From Planctomycetota bacterium (GTDB lineage Bacteria; Planctomycetota; Planctomycetia; Pirellulales; Pirellulaceae): DNA of 64,000 bases. Position 1 is the stretch's first letter. Every line of letters begins with the position of its first letter. The notes beneath the pieces were generated by a model that was not told the DNA's origin, did no database searches, and saw only the letters and a list, made by a program, of their open reading frames with translations. Made by a program: the position numbers and the translations under genes. Below are positions 8,321 through 16,794 of this stretch, piece after piece. The stretch covers positions 1 to 64,000 of the forward strand of contig VGZA01000008.1 in the NCBI GenBank assembly GCA_016872775.1. Direction: 5' to 3'.

Positions 8321-9628
8321 ATGCGGTTCCTTCGCTTGGCCACTTTTCTGTTTGCAACCACGATCGGGACATTGACGCGAGCCCCCGCGGCGGGCAACGA
8401 TTGGCCGCAATGGCGCGGGCCGCGTCGGGATGGCACCTGGACCGAATCGGGAATCGTCGAGTCGTTTTCCAGCCCCAAAATCCCCTGGAAATGGTCGGTG
8501 CCAGTCGGCCCCGGCTATAGCGGTCCCTCCGTGGCGGCCGGGCGGGTCGTCATTACCGATCGGCCCAAGGATACCGATCCGTCCGTGGAACGCGTGCTGT
8601 GCTTCGATGCGGAAACCGGAAAAGAACTCTGGAACTTCGCCTACCCCTGCGAGTACCAGAAGATCGGCTACACCGCGGGGCCTCGCGCGAATGCCACGCT
8701 CGACGGCGGATTCGTTTTTGCGCTTGGCGCGATGGGGCATATGCACTGCCTCGAACTGCAAAGCGGGCGCGTCGTCTGGCAGCGCGACCTGAATCGCGAC
8801 TACCAGATCGAAATGCCGATCTGGGGGATCGCCGCCGCGCCGCTCATCGTCGATTCGACGGTGATTCTGCATATCGGCGGCTCGCAAGGCGCCTGCGTCG
8901 TCGGACTCGACAGGCATAACGGAAAGGAAAAATGGCGTTCTCTGAACGATCGCGGTCAATATTCGTCGCCGATCGTCGTCGAACAGGCAGGTGAGAACGT
9001 CGTGGTTTGCTGGACCGGGGATTCGGTTGCCGGACTGCGCGCCGCCGACGGCAGCCCGCTGTGGCGATACGAATTCAAGCCGCGTAAAATGCCGATCGGC
9101 GTCGCAACGCCGATCGTCGATAAAGGGCGCCTGTTCGTCACATCCTTCTATGACGGCTCTCTGCTGCTGAACCTGAATCGGAACAGCGCCGCCGTGGAAC
9201 GGGCCTGGCAACGCTGTGGAGCCAGCGAAACCCAGACCGACGCGCTGCAATCGATCATCTCGACGCCGCTGTTCATCGACGATCATATTTACGGTGTCGA
9301 CAGCTATGGCGAATTACGTTGCCTCGACGCTCGCACCGGCGAACGCGTCTGGGAGGACCTGCGAGCGACCCCCAAGGCGCGCTGGAGTACCATTCACTTC
9401 GTCCGCAATGCCGACAACGTTTGGATGTTCAACGAGCGAGGGGAACTGATTATCAGCCGACTCAGCCCCAAAGGATTCCAGGAAATCAGCCGCGCGCAGC
9501 TGATCGCTCCCACCCGTGAACAACTCAACCAGCGCAACGGCGTCTGCTGGTCCCACCCGGCCTTCGCTGGCCGCCATATCTTCATCCGCAACGACGAAAC
9601 AATGGTTTGCGCAAGCCTGGCGAAGTAG
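8321..9628 (+). CDS. Secreted PQQ-like (WD40-like) beta-propeller protein
   Basis: Starting at the ATG behind GGAG gives 435 residues with a clear signal peptide (RFLRLATFLFATTIGTL, cleavage near APAAG). The mature protein opens with DWPQWRGPRRDGTW, a hallmark of planctomycete secreted PQQ-like proteins. Several propeller blades follow with the PQQ-repeat core: LCFDAETGKELW, HCLELQSGRVVWQRDL, GLDRHNGKEKWRSL, AGLRAADGSPLWRYE, and RCLDARTGERVWEDL. It is expected in the periplasm. PQQ-type repeats here do not prove PQQ binding or dehydrogenase activity, because no calcium or PQQ active-site pattern could be identified. Many homologs are structural or scaffold proteins. The start upstream in the same frame would remove the signal peptide and was rejected. 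Confidence 0.85.
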   Translation: MRFLRLATFLFATTIGTLTRAPAAGNDWPQWRGPRRDGTWTESGIVESFSSPKIPWKWSVPVGPGYSGPSVAAGRVVITDRPKDTDPSVERVLCFDAETGKELWNFAYPCEYQKIGYTAGPRANATLDGGFVFALGAMGHMHCLELQSGRVVWQRDLNRDYQIEMPIWGIAAAPLIVDSTVILHIGGSQGACVVGLDRHNGKEKWRSLNDRGQYSSPIVVEQAGENVVVCWTGDSVAGLRAADGSPLWRYEFKPRKMPIGVATPIVDKGRLFVTSFYDGSLLLNLNRNSAAVERAWQRCGASETQTDALQSIISTPLFIDDHIYGVDSYGELRCLDARTGERVWEDLRATPKARWSTIHFVRNADNVWMFNERGELIISRLSPKGFQEISRAQLIAPTREQLNQRNGVCWSHPAFAGRHIFIRNDETMVCASLAK

Positions 9629-9672
9629 GGAACGGGGAACGGGGAACTCGTGGTTGGGGCTTCCAGCCCCAA
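9628..9672. repeat. Composite repeat: (GGGGAAC)3 plus 19-bp palindrome
   Basis: Directly after the stop codon lie three GGGGAAC heptamers (9628-9647, the first lacking one G). A 6-base TCGTGG spacer follows, then the palindrome TTGGGGCTTCCAGCCCCAA (9654-9672; 8-bp arms). The same design, inverted and longer, occurs at 47139-47254. Confidence 0.75.
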
Positions 9673-9740
9673 CGGAATCTTGGAACAACGACCCGTTGAA
9701 GGCACTCGGGTTTTCCATCAGCGGCACAGCCCTGCGCCGA

Positions 9741-10613
9741 TCAGTCCAGGGCGACGATCGTCAATTTCAAGTCGTCGGCGCGGCGAAGACATTCCTGCTG
9801 ATCCACAAGGATTGTCTTTCCGGCTTCGACCGCCAGAACCTTGGCGCCGGCGGTGGCCAGCGAATCGAGCGTGTGCATTCCGACCGTCGGTACGTCGAAC
9901 CGCATGTCTTGCTGTGGTTTGGCGACCTTGACGACAGTGAAACCGCCGGACGTACAAAGTTCGCCCGCGCGACGAATACAGGCGTCTGTTCCTTCAATCG
10001 CCTCGACGGCCAGCACCGTCTGCCCTTTGACAGCGACGGTCTGGCCGATATCGAGCCGCCCCAGGTCTTTGGCGATCCGCCAGCCGAATTGAATGTCCGC
10101 CTGCTGTGATTCGCTCAAAGCGGGTCCGGCAAGGTGTCCCAGTTTCACGAGTAACTCCGGCGCAAAGTCGGTTGCGGGCGCGAACGTGATCCCGTCGGCG
10201 GCGTAAGCCTCGACAATCGCCGTCAACAAGGTATCGTCTCGGCGGTCACGCGTTCCGCGGATGAAATGAGGATAAAACGTCGTCAGGCATTTCCAGTCGG
10301 GGATATGCTTCAACCACGCGAAACGTTGGAACAGTCGCACCTTGTGGATCTTGCCCGCCATCGTCGCCTGCGTGATCCCGCGCCCACGAAAGTAACGGAT
10401 GGCGGCACCCAGTCGGGCCAGTCCGATTTCCCGATAATCGCGGCAAATCACCCGCAGCGCCTCGCCGTCCGCATGGTCGCGAATTCCCAGGCAGAAGACG
10501 TCGAAGCCGCGTCGCACGGCTGCTTCCGCCACCGCGACAGGGAATCGTCCCCAGCCCGCCAGTAATCCAAGTCGCGGGGCCGATGGCAGGGAGCCGATAC
10601 CATTCATCGTCAC
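9741..10613 (-). CDS. lpxI: UDP-2,3-diacylglucosamine pyrophosphatase LpxI
   Basis: LpxI hydrolyses UDP-2,3-diacyl-glucosamine to lipid X in lipid A synthesis, the alternative to LpxH. The 290-residue product shows LGLLAGWGRFPVAVA at the N-terminus (family LIAGxGxLP), the ATMAGKIHKVRLF segment (MxGKV-type), and the C-terminal catalytic region with VAVKGQTVLAVEAIEGTD and DVPTVGMHTLDSLATAG. The first codon is GTG at 10613; its GTGA overlaps the TGA of lpxD, implying translational coupling. An ATG two codons later (10607) is an alternative. With lpxD immediately upstream, this shows the organism builds a lipid A-type outer membrane anchor. Confidence 0.92.
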   Translation of the reverse strand: MTMNGIGSLPSAPRLGLLAGWGRFPVAVAEAAVRRGFDVFCLGIRDHADGEALRVICRDYREIGLARLGAAIRYFRGRGITQATMAGKIHKVRLFQRFAWLKHIPDWKCLTTFYPHFIRGTRDRRDDTLLTAIVEAYAADGITFAPATDFAPELLVKLGHLAGPALSESQQADIQFGWRIAKDLGRLDIGQTVAVKGQTVLAVEAIEGTDACIRRAGELCTSGGFTVVKVAKPQQDMRFDVPTVGMHTLDSLATAGAKVLAVEAGKTILVDQQECLRRADDLKLTIVALD

Positions 10614-11665
10614 GCCGCATCATGACGCGAAGGAGCGGACGGTGTGGACGCCAGACTTTCCACCATACGCTGGAGTGCCTTCAACTGCTTTCGCATCTCC
10701 GGCAACCGCGCCTCCGCGGCAAAGATATGCATCTGTTCACGCTCCGGCATCGCTGGTGAACCGAGGTAATGCGAGCCGGCAGGGATGTCGCACATCACCC
10801 CGGCCTGCGCTCCCACCACCGCCCGATCGCCGATCCGCACATGATCGCGAATGCCGACCTGTCCCGCCAACACCACGTAGTCACCCGTCGTGCAGCTGCC
10901 GGCAATTCCCACCTGGGAACAAATGATGTTGTGCCGCCCGATGCGGCAATTGTGGGCGATCATCACATGATTGTCGATTTTTGTACCTTCGCCGACCGTC
11001 GTCGGCCCGTACGTCCCGCGGTCGATCGTCGAACAGGCTCCGACTTCCACATCGTCGCCCAATTCGGCGTGCCCCAGTTGTGCGGAAAGCTGGTGCCGGC
11101 CCTGGATGGTCTCGTAGCCGAATCCATAAGCGCCAATCACAACTCCCGCATGCAACAGACAACGCGCGCCGACCACGCAGTTCTCATAGACGACCACATT
11201 GGGAAACAACGTCGTTCGCGCGCCGATCCGACAACGCGACATGATCCGTACGCCAGAGTGAATCGTCGCCCCCTCGCCGACCTCGACTTCCTCGCCGATC
11301 CAGGCGCCCGCCTGGATCTCGCAGTCATCACCAATTCGCGCCGTAGGATGCACGTTCGCCTGAGGGCTAACGCCCGACCGCGAGGTTGCCTGCGGCGGAT
11401 GAAATCGAGCGACAATCCGAGCGAAAGAACGGTGCACGTCCGTCACGCGAATGTAAGGCACACCCGACGCTTCCATGCCGGGTCCCACCACCACGGCCGA
11501 TGCCCGCGATTCGGACAATTGCGCCAGTGTCTTCGGCTTGTCCGCAAGTGTAATTTGCCCCGGAATCGCGTCGCGAATGATCGCAGCGCCCGAAATCACC
11601 TGGGCGGGATCGCCAACCAACTGACCATCGACAAGCGCGGCAAGCTCAGCCAGCGTGAGCACCAT
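10610..11665 (-). CDS. lpxD: UDP-3-O-acylglucosamine N-acyltransferase LpxD
   Basis: LpxD adds the second acyl chain to UDP-3-O-acyl-GlcN in the lipid A pathway at the cytosolic face of the inner membrane. An N-terminal uridine-binding domain (LTLAELAALVDGQLVGD...) is followed by a left-handed beta-helix built from hexapeptide repeats. IGAYGFGYE and IAHNCRIGRHN with SQVGIAGS match the family's conserved catalytic-histidine region. The C-terminus is a helical, charged segment (RLPEMRKQLKALQRM). The start chosen at 11665 follows GGGAAGGA by eight bases. An upstream in-frame GTG at 11683 is inside that ribosome-binding site and less likely. About 351 residues, normal length. Confidence 0.93.
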   Translation of the reverse strand: MVLTLAELAALVDGQLVGDPAQVISGAAIIRDAIPGQITLADKPKTLAQLSESRASAVVVGPGMEASGVPYIRVTDVHRSFARIVARFHPPQATSRSGVSPQANVHPTARIGDDCEIQAGAWIGEEVEVGEGATIHSGVRIMSRCRIGARTTLFPNVVVYENCVVGARCLLHAGVVIGAYGFGYETIQGRHQLSAQLGHAELGDDVEVGACSTIDRGTYGPTTVGEGTKIDNHVMIAHNCRIGRHNIICSQVGIAGSCTTGDYVVLAGQVGIRDHVRIGDRAVVGAQAGVMCDIPAGSHYLGSPAMPEREQMHIFAAEARLPEMRKQLKALQRMVESLASTPSAPSRHDAA

Positions 11666-11790
11666 CGTCGGAATCCTTCCCACAGTACGTTCCCCCGGTC
11701 ACGTGCTTTGGGGGCGACGTATCCTAACTCTCCGGCTGGATTGTAACAATATCGATTGCCGGTCTACCGGCGCCCCGGCGCTTCGGCAGG

Positions 11791-11868
11791 GCCCGTCCGA
11801 AATCAAGACGTAAGATGGACATCTTGTCCGCCTGATCCCACTCGGACGGACAAGGTGTCCGTCCTACA
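11791..11868 (+). repeat. Dispersed ~75-bp element, copy 1
   Basis: Begins GCCCGTCCGAAATCAA and ends GTGTCCGTCCTACA. It aligns with the reverse complement of 24188-24261 over nearly its whole length. Both copies contain internal inverted repeats of a GGACGGACA-type word (here GGACATCTTGTCCG and GGACGGACAAGGTGTCCGTC), so it could fold into paired hairpins. It has no coding capacity. Confidence 0.75.
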
Positions 11869-12079
11869 CCCTGGCCGGTCCGTTTATGACGGTGGCGCAA
11901 ACTTTGCGCGTCGGGCAAAGACTGTCGCTCGCCACGATGCAAACGGGCAACTTGTTGTCGGCACAGTTGCAAAAAAACTTCAGAAATTTTTCTTTCATCC
12001 TAAGGCGTTGCTGGCTCAATGTTTCGCGGCGATGCTAGCAGCGACGCGCCCCGATTTCCGTTTGCGTACATCTTGATCG

Positions 12080-12101
12080 TCCTACAGACTCCATTGTAGG
12101 A
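12080..12101. promoter_or_regulatory. Inverted repeat TCCTACA-N8-TGTAGGA
   Basis: A perfect 7-bp inverted repeat with 8-bp spacing lies about 65 bp before the start of the secreted repeat protein gene. It could be an operator or a short mRNA hairpin. It also echoes the GTCCTACA end of the dispersed element, so it may be a remnant of that. Confidence 0.3.
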
Positions 12102-12164
12102 AGCATTACTGAATGCGGCGCGCCGTAGCGTGCCGCGCGCTTTGGGGTAAGGGTGAGAAAAGCA

Positions 12165-13736
12165 ATGAACCGTCCACTTCTGCATGCGCCGTCCCTTCTC
12201 GCAACCGGTGTCTCCGCCGTTGTAGCCTGGATCGCCGGCACGATCCAGTTCGCGGGTACGGTCAACGCCCAGGACTGTGTCGATCACTATCGCCTCGAAT
12301 ACCGAACGGTCGTCGAAGAGCGTCCCACAACGGTCTACCGTTGGGAGACCCGGCAGATCTTCGAGGAACGGCAGGTGCGCGTGGAAAGACCTGTCTGGAC
12401 CACGGAGGAGCACGTGCGCCGGTACACGGTTGCGCGGCCCGTGATCGAAACTTCGTCGCGCCAGGAGCGGGTGATCGTTCGCAAACCGGTCATGGAAACC
12501 GAATTGCGGGAACGGACGACGTACGTTCCCGAAACGGAAATGCGGACCGAACGATATACCACGCTGCGGCCCGTCTGGACGGACGAGGTTCGTGAGCAGA
12601 GTTACGTCGTGCAGCGCCCGCATACGCAGACCATGGTCCAGGACCAGCAGTACCTCACGTACGAGCCACAGACGACGCTGCACACCCAGTATGTCGACCA
12701 GGGGCAGTACGTTCAGAATCAAGTTTTCCAGCCAGGGCCGGTCCGCAATCGATTGAAATGGGTACCTGGCGCCTACTACCCCGAACCGGCGACCGGTGCT
12801 CCCGTATGGCATCGAAGCGGTTTGCATTGGGTACCGACACAATTGCCTGGAACCTATGCGGTCCAACAGCAGTACGTACCCAACATCGTTGCCCAGCAGG
12901 TGCCGGTGACGCAGTATGTCGGAAAAGTCGTGACGCAGCGCGTTCCGTACGAAGTGACAACCTACCAACAGGAAGTCGTGAAGGAGCAGATCCCGGTCAA
13001 AGTCTTGAAGTACGAACAGGTGATTGAGGAGCGCGAAGTGCCCGTGACAGTTCGTCGGACGGTGGTGGAAAAATACGAAGTTCCTGTGCAGCGTTGGGTC
13101 GAACACGAAGAGGTCCGCGAGATCCCGATCGAAACGCGACGAATTCGATACGAGGAAGTCGAAGAACCGGTGAAGGTCAAGGTTCTGCGGACTCAGATGG
13201 AAACGAAAACCGTCCGCGAACCGAAGAGGGTCGGTGAGTGGGTCCGCTATGAGTCGACGGAACGCGTTCCGCGTACCGTGGTGTCGAAGATTCCCGTGGA
13301 TGCCTATGGTCGTGATCTTGTCCCGAGCACCAGCCGTCGCGGCGAGGTGAGGGTCAAGAAAGCGGAGACGCCCGAAAAGAACGGGAAGCCCGAGAGCGCG
13401 AGTGGCAAGAAGGAAGAGCCGACCAAAGGGGACGGCGATTCCGCTTCGAGCGGAGCCGACGGCGACTCGAAATCAGACGCTGGAAAACCTGCTCCGGGCG
13501 CTTCGGGGGATGCGGGAAAGCAAGATTCAGGGAAGCCGGATGCGGGGAAACCGGCCGGTTCCGCGGCGGACGGCGACAAATCACCGAAGGACTCCGACCC
13601 AACCGGCAAGCCAAAGATTGAACCGGAATTGCAGGGTCCGCAGCTGGACGGAGAGAAGTCAAACGAATCGGCCACTGGCTCAACAAGCAAGACCGGTTTC
13701 ACGCCGTCGCTGATTCGCCGCAACAAAACGACTTGA
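12165..13736 (+). CDS. Secreted tyrosine/valine-repeat (YTV-like) protein, probable cell-envelope component
   Basis: A 523-residue exported protein with a signal peptide (hydrophobic core LLATGVSAVVAWIAGTI, cleavage near VNA/QD). The body, to about residue 400, is a long series of 15-20-residue units alternating Tyr/Val with Glu/Arg: YRTVVEERPTTVYRWETR, RYTVARPVIETSSR, RYTTLRPVWTDEVREQSYVV, YEVTTYQQEVVKEQIPVKVL and so on. This resembles the YTV repeats described in planctomycete cell-wall proteins, though few cysteines are present. The last ~120 residues are Lys/Gly/Ser/Asp-rich and disordered (GKPESASGKKEE...). ATG 12165 was preferred over an in-frame GTG at 12153. An envelope-structural role is inference. 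Confidence 0.8.
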   Translation: MNRPLLHAPSLLATGVSAVVAWIAGTIQFAGTVNAQDCVDHYRLEYRTVVEERPTTVYRWETRQIFEERQVRVERPVWTTEEHVRRYTVARPVIETSSRQERVIVRKPVMETELRERTTYVPETEMRTERYTTLRPVWTDEVREQSYVVQRPHTQTMVQDQQYLTYEPQTTLHTQYVDQGQYVQNQVFQPGPVRNRLKWVPGAYYPEPATGAPVWHRSGLHWVPTQLPGTYAVQQQYVPNIVAQQVPVTQYVGKVVTQRVPYEVTTYQQEVVKEQIPVKVLKYEQVIEEREVPVTVRRTVVEKYEVPVQRWVEHEEVREIPIETRRIRYEEVEEPVKVKVLRTQMETKTVREPKRVGEWVRYESTERVPRTVVSKIPVDAYGRDLVPSTSRRGEVRVKKAETPEKNGKPESASGKKEEPTKGDGDSASSGADGDSKSDAGKPAPGASGDAGKQDSGKPDAGKPAGSAADGDKSPKDSDPTGKPKIEPELQGPQLDGEKSNESATGSTSKTGFTPSLIRRNKTT

Positions 13737-13749
13737 GGCGGTTCCGCCG

Positions 13750-15009
13750 ATGTCGGACGATTCCAGTACGGCTTGGTCACTGCGGGGAATTCACGTAGCG
13801 TTTCTTGGTCGACTGGGCGGTTGGACTCGGCGAGAGATCCCGGCCTGGGTGCGGGAGCATGGCGGCGTTCTCTGTGATCCGCACGACGCACGAACCCAAC
13901 TGGTCGTCATCGGCGCGGACGAAATCCCTGTGGGGCGAGGGGCGTTGCTGGACGCACAGCTCGAAGAGCGCGCAGCGCGGGGCGAATTGGAGATCGTCAG
14001 CGAGACGGAACTCTGGCAGCGGTTGGGAATGATCGACGAGTCGCACGATGTGCGGCGTCTGTACACACCGGCGATGCTGGCGCAGTGGTTCGGGGTGAAA
14101 CTGTCGACGATCCGCCGCTGGTGGCGCCGCGGGCTGATCGTGCCCGCCCGGGAAGTTCACCGTCTGCCCTATTTCGATTTCCAGGAAGTCGCCACGGCAC
14201 GTCGGCTGGCGGAACTTGTCGCGGCAGGCGTCTCGCCGGCGGAGATTGAACGGCAATTGCGAGAATTGGCTCGTTGGGTACCGGGTGTGCAGCGGCCGCT
14301 CGCCCAGCTCTCCGTGATCGTCGAGGGGCGCGATCTGCTCGTGCGCCACGAGGAAGGCCTACTCGAACCGGGAGGCCAGCGCCGATTTGATTTCGCGGCC
14401 GGCGAACGGCAATCGCATCGAGCCGACTTCTCGCGGGAGCCCCCCCGCGGTGTGGAAGTCGAACGGACGCCGGGCGACGGCGGATCGGCTGGCCGATCCG
14501 CAGATCAAGCTGCCTCCGACGGGTCGATCGGTATCGCGCGCGACGGGCCACCGTCGCCAGCGAAACTGGTCGACCTTGCGCACCTCCTGGAAGATCGTGG
14601 CGAATTGCCGGAAGCAGCCGAAATGCTGCGTGCCGCAATGGCCGCCGGCGGTCCACGGGCCGAACTCTGTTTCCAGTTGGCGGAAATCCTCTATCGGCTG
14701 GGCGACCTGTCCGGGGCGCGGGAACGCTACTTTGTCGCCTTGGAACTCGACGAGGACTACGTTGAAGCGCGAGCCAATCTGGGGTGCCTGCTGCTGGAAC
14801 TTGGAGATACGGAGCACGCTCTGGCCGCCTTCCAGGGTGCTCTAGACAGCCATCCCGATTTTCCTGACGTCCATTACCATCTGGCGAGACTGCTGGACGA
14901 TCGACGCGAAACGGCCGCCGCGGAGGCCCATTGGCGGTCGTTTCTGCGTCTGGCACCGGAGAGTCCCTGGGGGCATGAGGCCCGCCGGCGACTCGGGCTG
15001 AGCGAGTAG
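13750..15009 (+). CDS. BRCT-like / MerR-type HTH / TPR fusion protein
   Basis: Three regions are seen in 419 residues. Residues ~10-90 look like a BRCT domain (IHVAFLGRLGGWTRREI, HGGVLCDPHDARTQLVVIG), the phosphopeptide- or DNA-end-binding fold of DNA ligase and repair proteins. Residues ~100-165 contain a MerR-like helix-turn-helix (LYTPAMLAQWFGVKLSTIR, then RRGLIVPAREVHRLPYFDF). After a low-complexity linker, ~275-415 hold TPR repeats (AEMLRAAMAAGGPRAELCFQ, RERYFVALELDEDYVEARAN and AHWRSFLRLAPES-type units). DNA binding combined with protein scaffolding is likely; regulator or repair-linked function is not known. It starts 13 bp after the previous stop, so the two may be co-transcribed. Confidence 0.75.
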   Translation: MSDDSSTAWSLRGIHVAFLGRLGGWTRREIPAWVREHGGVLCDPHDARTQLVVIGADEIPVGRGALLDAQLEERAARGELEIVSETELWQRLGMIDESHDVRRLYTPAMLAQWFGVKLSTIRRWWRRGLIVPAREVHRLPYFDFQEVATARRLAELVAAGVSPAEIERQLRELARWVPGVQRPLAQLSVIVEGRDLLVRHEEGLLEPGGQRRFDFAAGERQSHRADFSREPPRGVEVERTPGDGGSAGRSADQAASDGSIGIARDGPPSPAKLVDLAHLLEDRGELPEAAEMLRAAMAAGGPRAELCFQLAEILYRLGDLSGARERYFVALELDEDYVEARANLGCLLLELGDTEHALAAFQGALDSHPDFPDVHYHLARLLDDRRETAAAEAHWRSFLRLAPESPWGHEARRRLGLSE

Positions 15010-15139
15010 TGAGCGGTAATCTGGGAAATTTCCACTTCCCGTGGTAATCTACAACGCCCCAGCGCCATCGGGTAACGCCGCATGCGGTCACATTCCGAGG
15101 TTAAGTTACATTTGGCATTGCCAGGGAGGCAGTTCAAGC

Positions 15140-15397
15140 ATGACCAATTACACGCGGCATCAAGAGAAGATTATCAAGCGGTATTATGATCAGCGCTCGG
15201 AAATCGCCGTCCAGCGCCTTCAGGAACTGGTGGGTGATCTCTATCTCGCCCAGGGAAAAAAACGCCAACAGCATTGGAAAAATATCGTATTGCACCTGCA
15301 GAGTCTGAAGGTCGCGCAGCCCACGATCGATCATCTTGTGACGCAGGATAATCCGGAGTTGGTCGCCACGCTGCTGCAGAAATTGATGGGCAAGTAA
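15140..15397 (+). CDS. Small conserved hypothetical protein, 85 aa
   Basis: The ATG at 15140 follows GGGAGG by about ten bases, and the frame ends six bases before the alcohol dehydrogenase gene. The product is basic at the start (RHQEKIIKRYYDQRSEI) and predicted all-helical, with QRLQELVGDLYLAQGKKR and NIVLHLQSLKVAQPTIDHLV. There are no membrane segments or cysteines. The strong ribosome-binding site and tight spacing argue that it is a real gene. I do not recognise a named family; a planctomycete-restricted small protein is my best description. Confidence 0.7.
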   Translation: MTNYTRHQEKIIKRYYDQRSEIAVQRLQELVGDLYLAQGKKRQQHWKNIVLHLQSLKVAQPTIDHLVTQDNPELVATLLQKLMGK

Positions 15398-15402
15398 GCT
15401 GC

Positions 15403-16608
15403 ATGCGGACGACATGGAATTTCCATTCCGCCGGACAGTTGTTGTTCGGGTTCGACGCCGTCGATCAACTTCCGCCGCTGCTGCGCCGGCGAAACTGGCA
15501 ATCGCTGTTCGTTGTTACGGACCGGCGGCTGATCGACGCGGGCGTCGTGGATCGCGTGCTGAGCACGTTGCCGAAAGGCGAATTCCGCCTGGACCTGTTT
15601 GAGGACGGCGAAGCGGAGCCGTCGTTGTCGGTGGCGGAACAGGCCGTTTCCCGCGCGCGAGCCCAGCCCCCCGATCTGATCCTCGCGATCGGAGGCGGCA
15701 GCAATATCGATCTGGCCAAGGTAACCGCTGTGGCGGTGACGCATGGCGGGCACCCGCGCGATTATTTCGGTTGGGATCGCGTCCCCGGTCCCGTCTTGCC
15801 GCTGGTCTGCATTCCCACAACGGCGGGCACCGGCAGCGAAGTTTCCCACGCCGCGGTGGTCACCGACGCCGCCAACCAGATCAAGGTCAGTACGTTGAGC
15901 CAGTACCTGCGACCGGCGATCGCGATTGTCGATCCCGGGCTGACGATGACTTGCCCACGATCGGTGACGGCCGACAGCGGTATCGACGCATTGACCCATG
16001 CGATCGAAGCCTATACCGCGATCGACTACCGGCAACTCGATCCGGCTCTGGGCGATTTCAAGGCGTACGAGGGCAAATTTCCTCTGGCCGATTGCCTGGC
16101 GGAGCGTGCGATCGAACTGATCGGGCGGCATCTGGAGTGTGCCGTGAACGAGCCAGGAAACCGAGCGGCGCGGGAGGGGATGGCGCTGGCAGCCACCCTG
16201 GCCGGCCTGGCATTTTCAAATGCCGCGGTGGCCCTGGTCCATGCGCTCGAATATCCCCTGGGCGGCTCGCTGCATTGTTCCCACGGCGCGGGAAACGGCC
16301 TGCTGCTGCCTTACGTGATGCGATTTAACTTGCCCCAATGTGCGCCGGAGATGGCCCAAATCGCGCGGCGGCTCGGCGTGGCGGGCGACGGGCAAAGCGA
16401 ACTCGAATTGGCCGAGTCCGGCATCGCCGCCATCGAGCAATTGCGCGCCCGGATCGGCATCCCCACCCGCATTCGCGATCTCGGCGGAACACGCGACCAG
16501 TTACCCGGCTTCGCAGCCAAAGCATTCGCCATCGGACGCCTCCGGCAAGTCAACCGCCGAGCTACCACCGAATCGGACCTGCTGGAAATCCTCCACTCCG
16601 CCTGGTGA
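15403..16608 (+). CDS. Iron-containing alcohol dehydrogenase (group III)
   Basis: The 401-residue product shows every group III landmark: the NAD(P)-binding AIGGGSNIDLAK (about 95-106), IPTTAGTGSEV (about 139-149), and the metal-binding region with DALTHAIEAY, HALEYPLGGSLHCSHG and NGLLLPYVMRFN, whose Asp and three His residues bind Fe2+ or Zn2+. It will reduce an aldehyde or ketone, or oxidise an alcohol, in the cytosol; the substrate is not deducible. It starts six bases after the 85-aa protein gene and is probably co-transcribed with it. A GC-rich 185-bp spacer separates it from thyA. Confidence 0.9.
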   Translation: MRTTWNFHSAGQLLFGFDAVDQLPPLLRRRNWQSLFVVTDRRLIDAGVVDRVLSTLPKGEFRLDLFEDGEAEPSLSVAEQAVSRARAQPPDLILAIGGGSNIDLAKVTAVAVTHGGHPRDYFGWDRVPGPVLPLVCIPTTAGTGSEVSHAAVVTDAANQIKVSTLSQYLRPAIAIVDPGLTMTCPRSVTADSGIDALTHAIEAYTAIDYRQLDPALGDFKAYEGKFPLADCLAERAIELIGRHLECAVNEPGNRAAREGMALAATLAGLAFSNAAVALVHALEYPLGGSLHCSHGAGNGLLLPYVMRFNLPQCAPEMAQIARRLGVAGDGQSELELAESGIAAIEQLRARIGIPTRIRDLGGTRDQLPGFAAKAFAIGRLRQVNRRATTESDLLEILHSAW

Positions 16609-16794
16609 ACGCCGATTGACGATCACGCGCTGCGAGATCAGGCCGCTGGCCTTGCCGCCTTTGCGAGAACCCTCTTCCCCATCGCCCTCCCCGCCTCGGC
16701 CGGAGGGTGGTCCGCCTTCGATCAACGGGGAACCCAAGGAAGTGGACCTCGCTGGGACTTGCCGGACGGGGCATCAAGCATTAAAAGACATCGC

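Larger units (their letters stand above)
11666..12164. other. Gene-free divergent region with dispersed element and inverted repeat
   Basis: About 500 bp between lpxD and the secreted repeat protein gene. No coding frame looks real. It holds one copy of the ~75-bp dispersed element (11791-11868), an AT-rich patch near 11970-12000, and the inverted repeat at 12080-12101. Confidence 0.45.

Noticed and set aside
8321-9628. Quinoprotein dehydrogenase from PQQ repeats
   Set aside because: Repeats alone do not show PQQ binding, and no active-site pattern was found.
10769-11746. Plus-strand open frame opposite lpxD
   Set aside because: Shadow of the hexapeptide-repeat gene; Arg/His-rich with no start site or similarity.
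12000-13106. Minus-strand open frame of 368 codons opposite the secreted repeat protein gene
   Set aside because: It is open because the GC-rich repeat gene on the other strand keeps stop codons away. It has no start signal or family motif.
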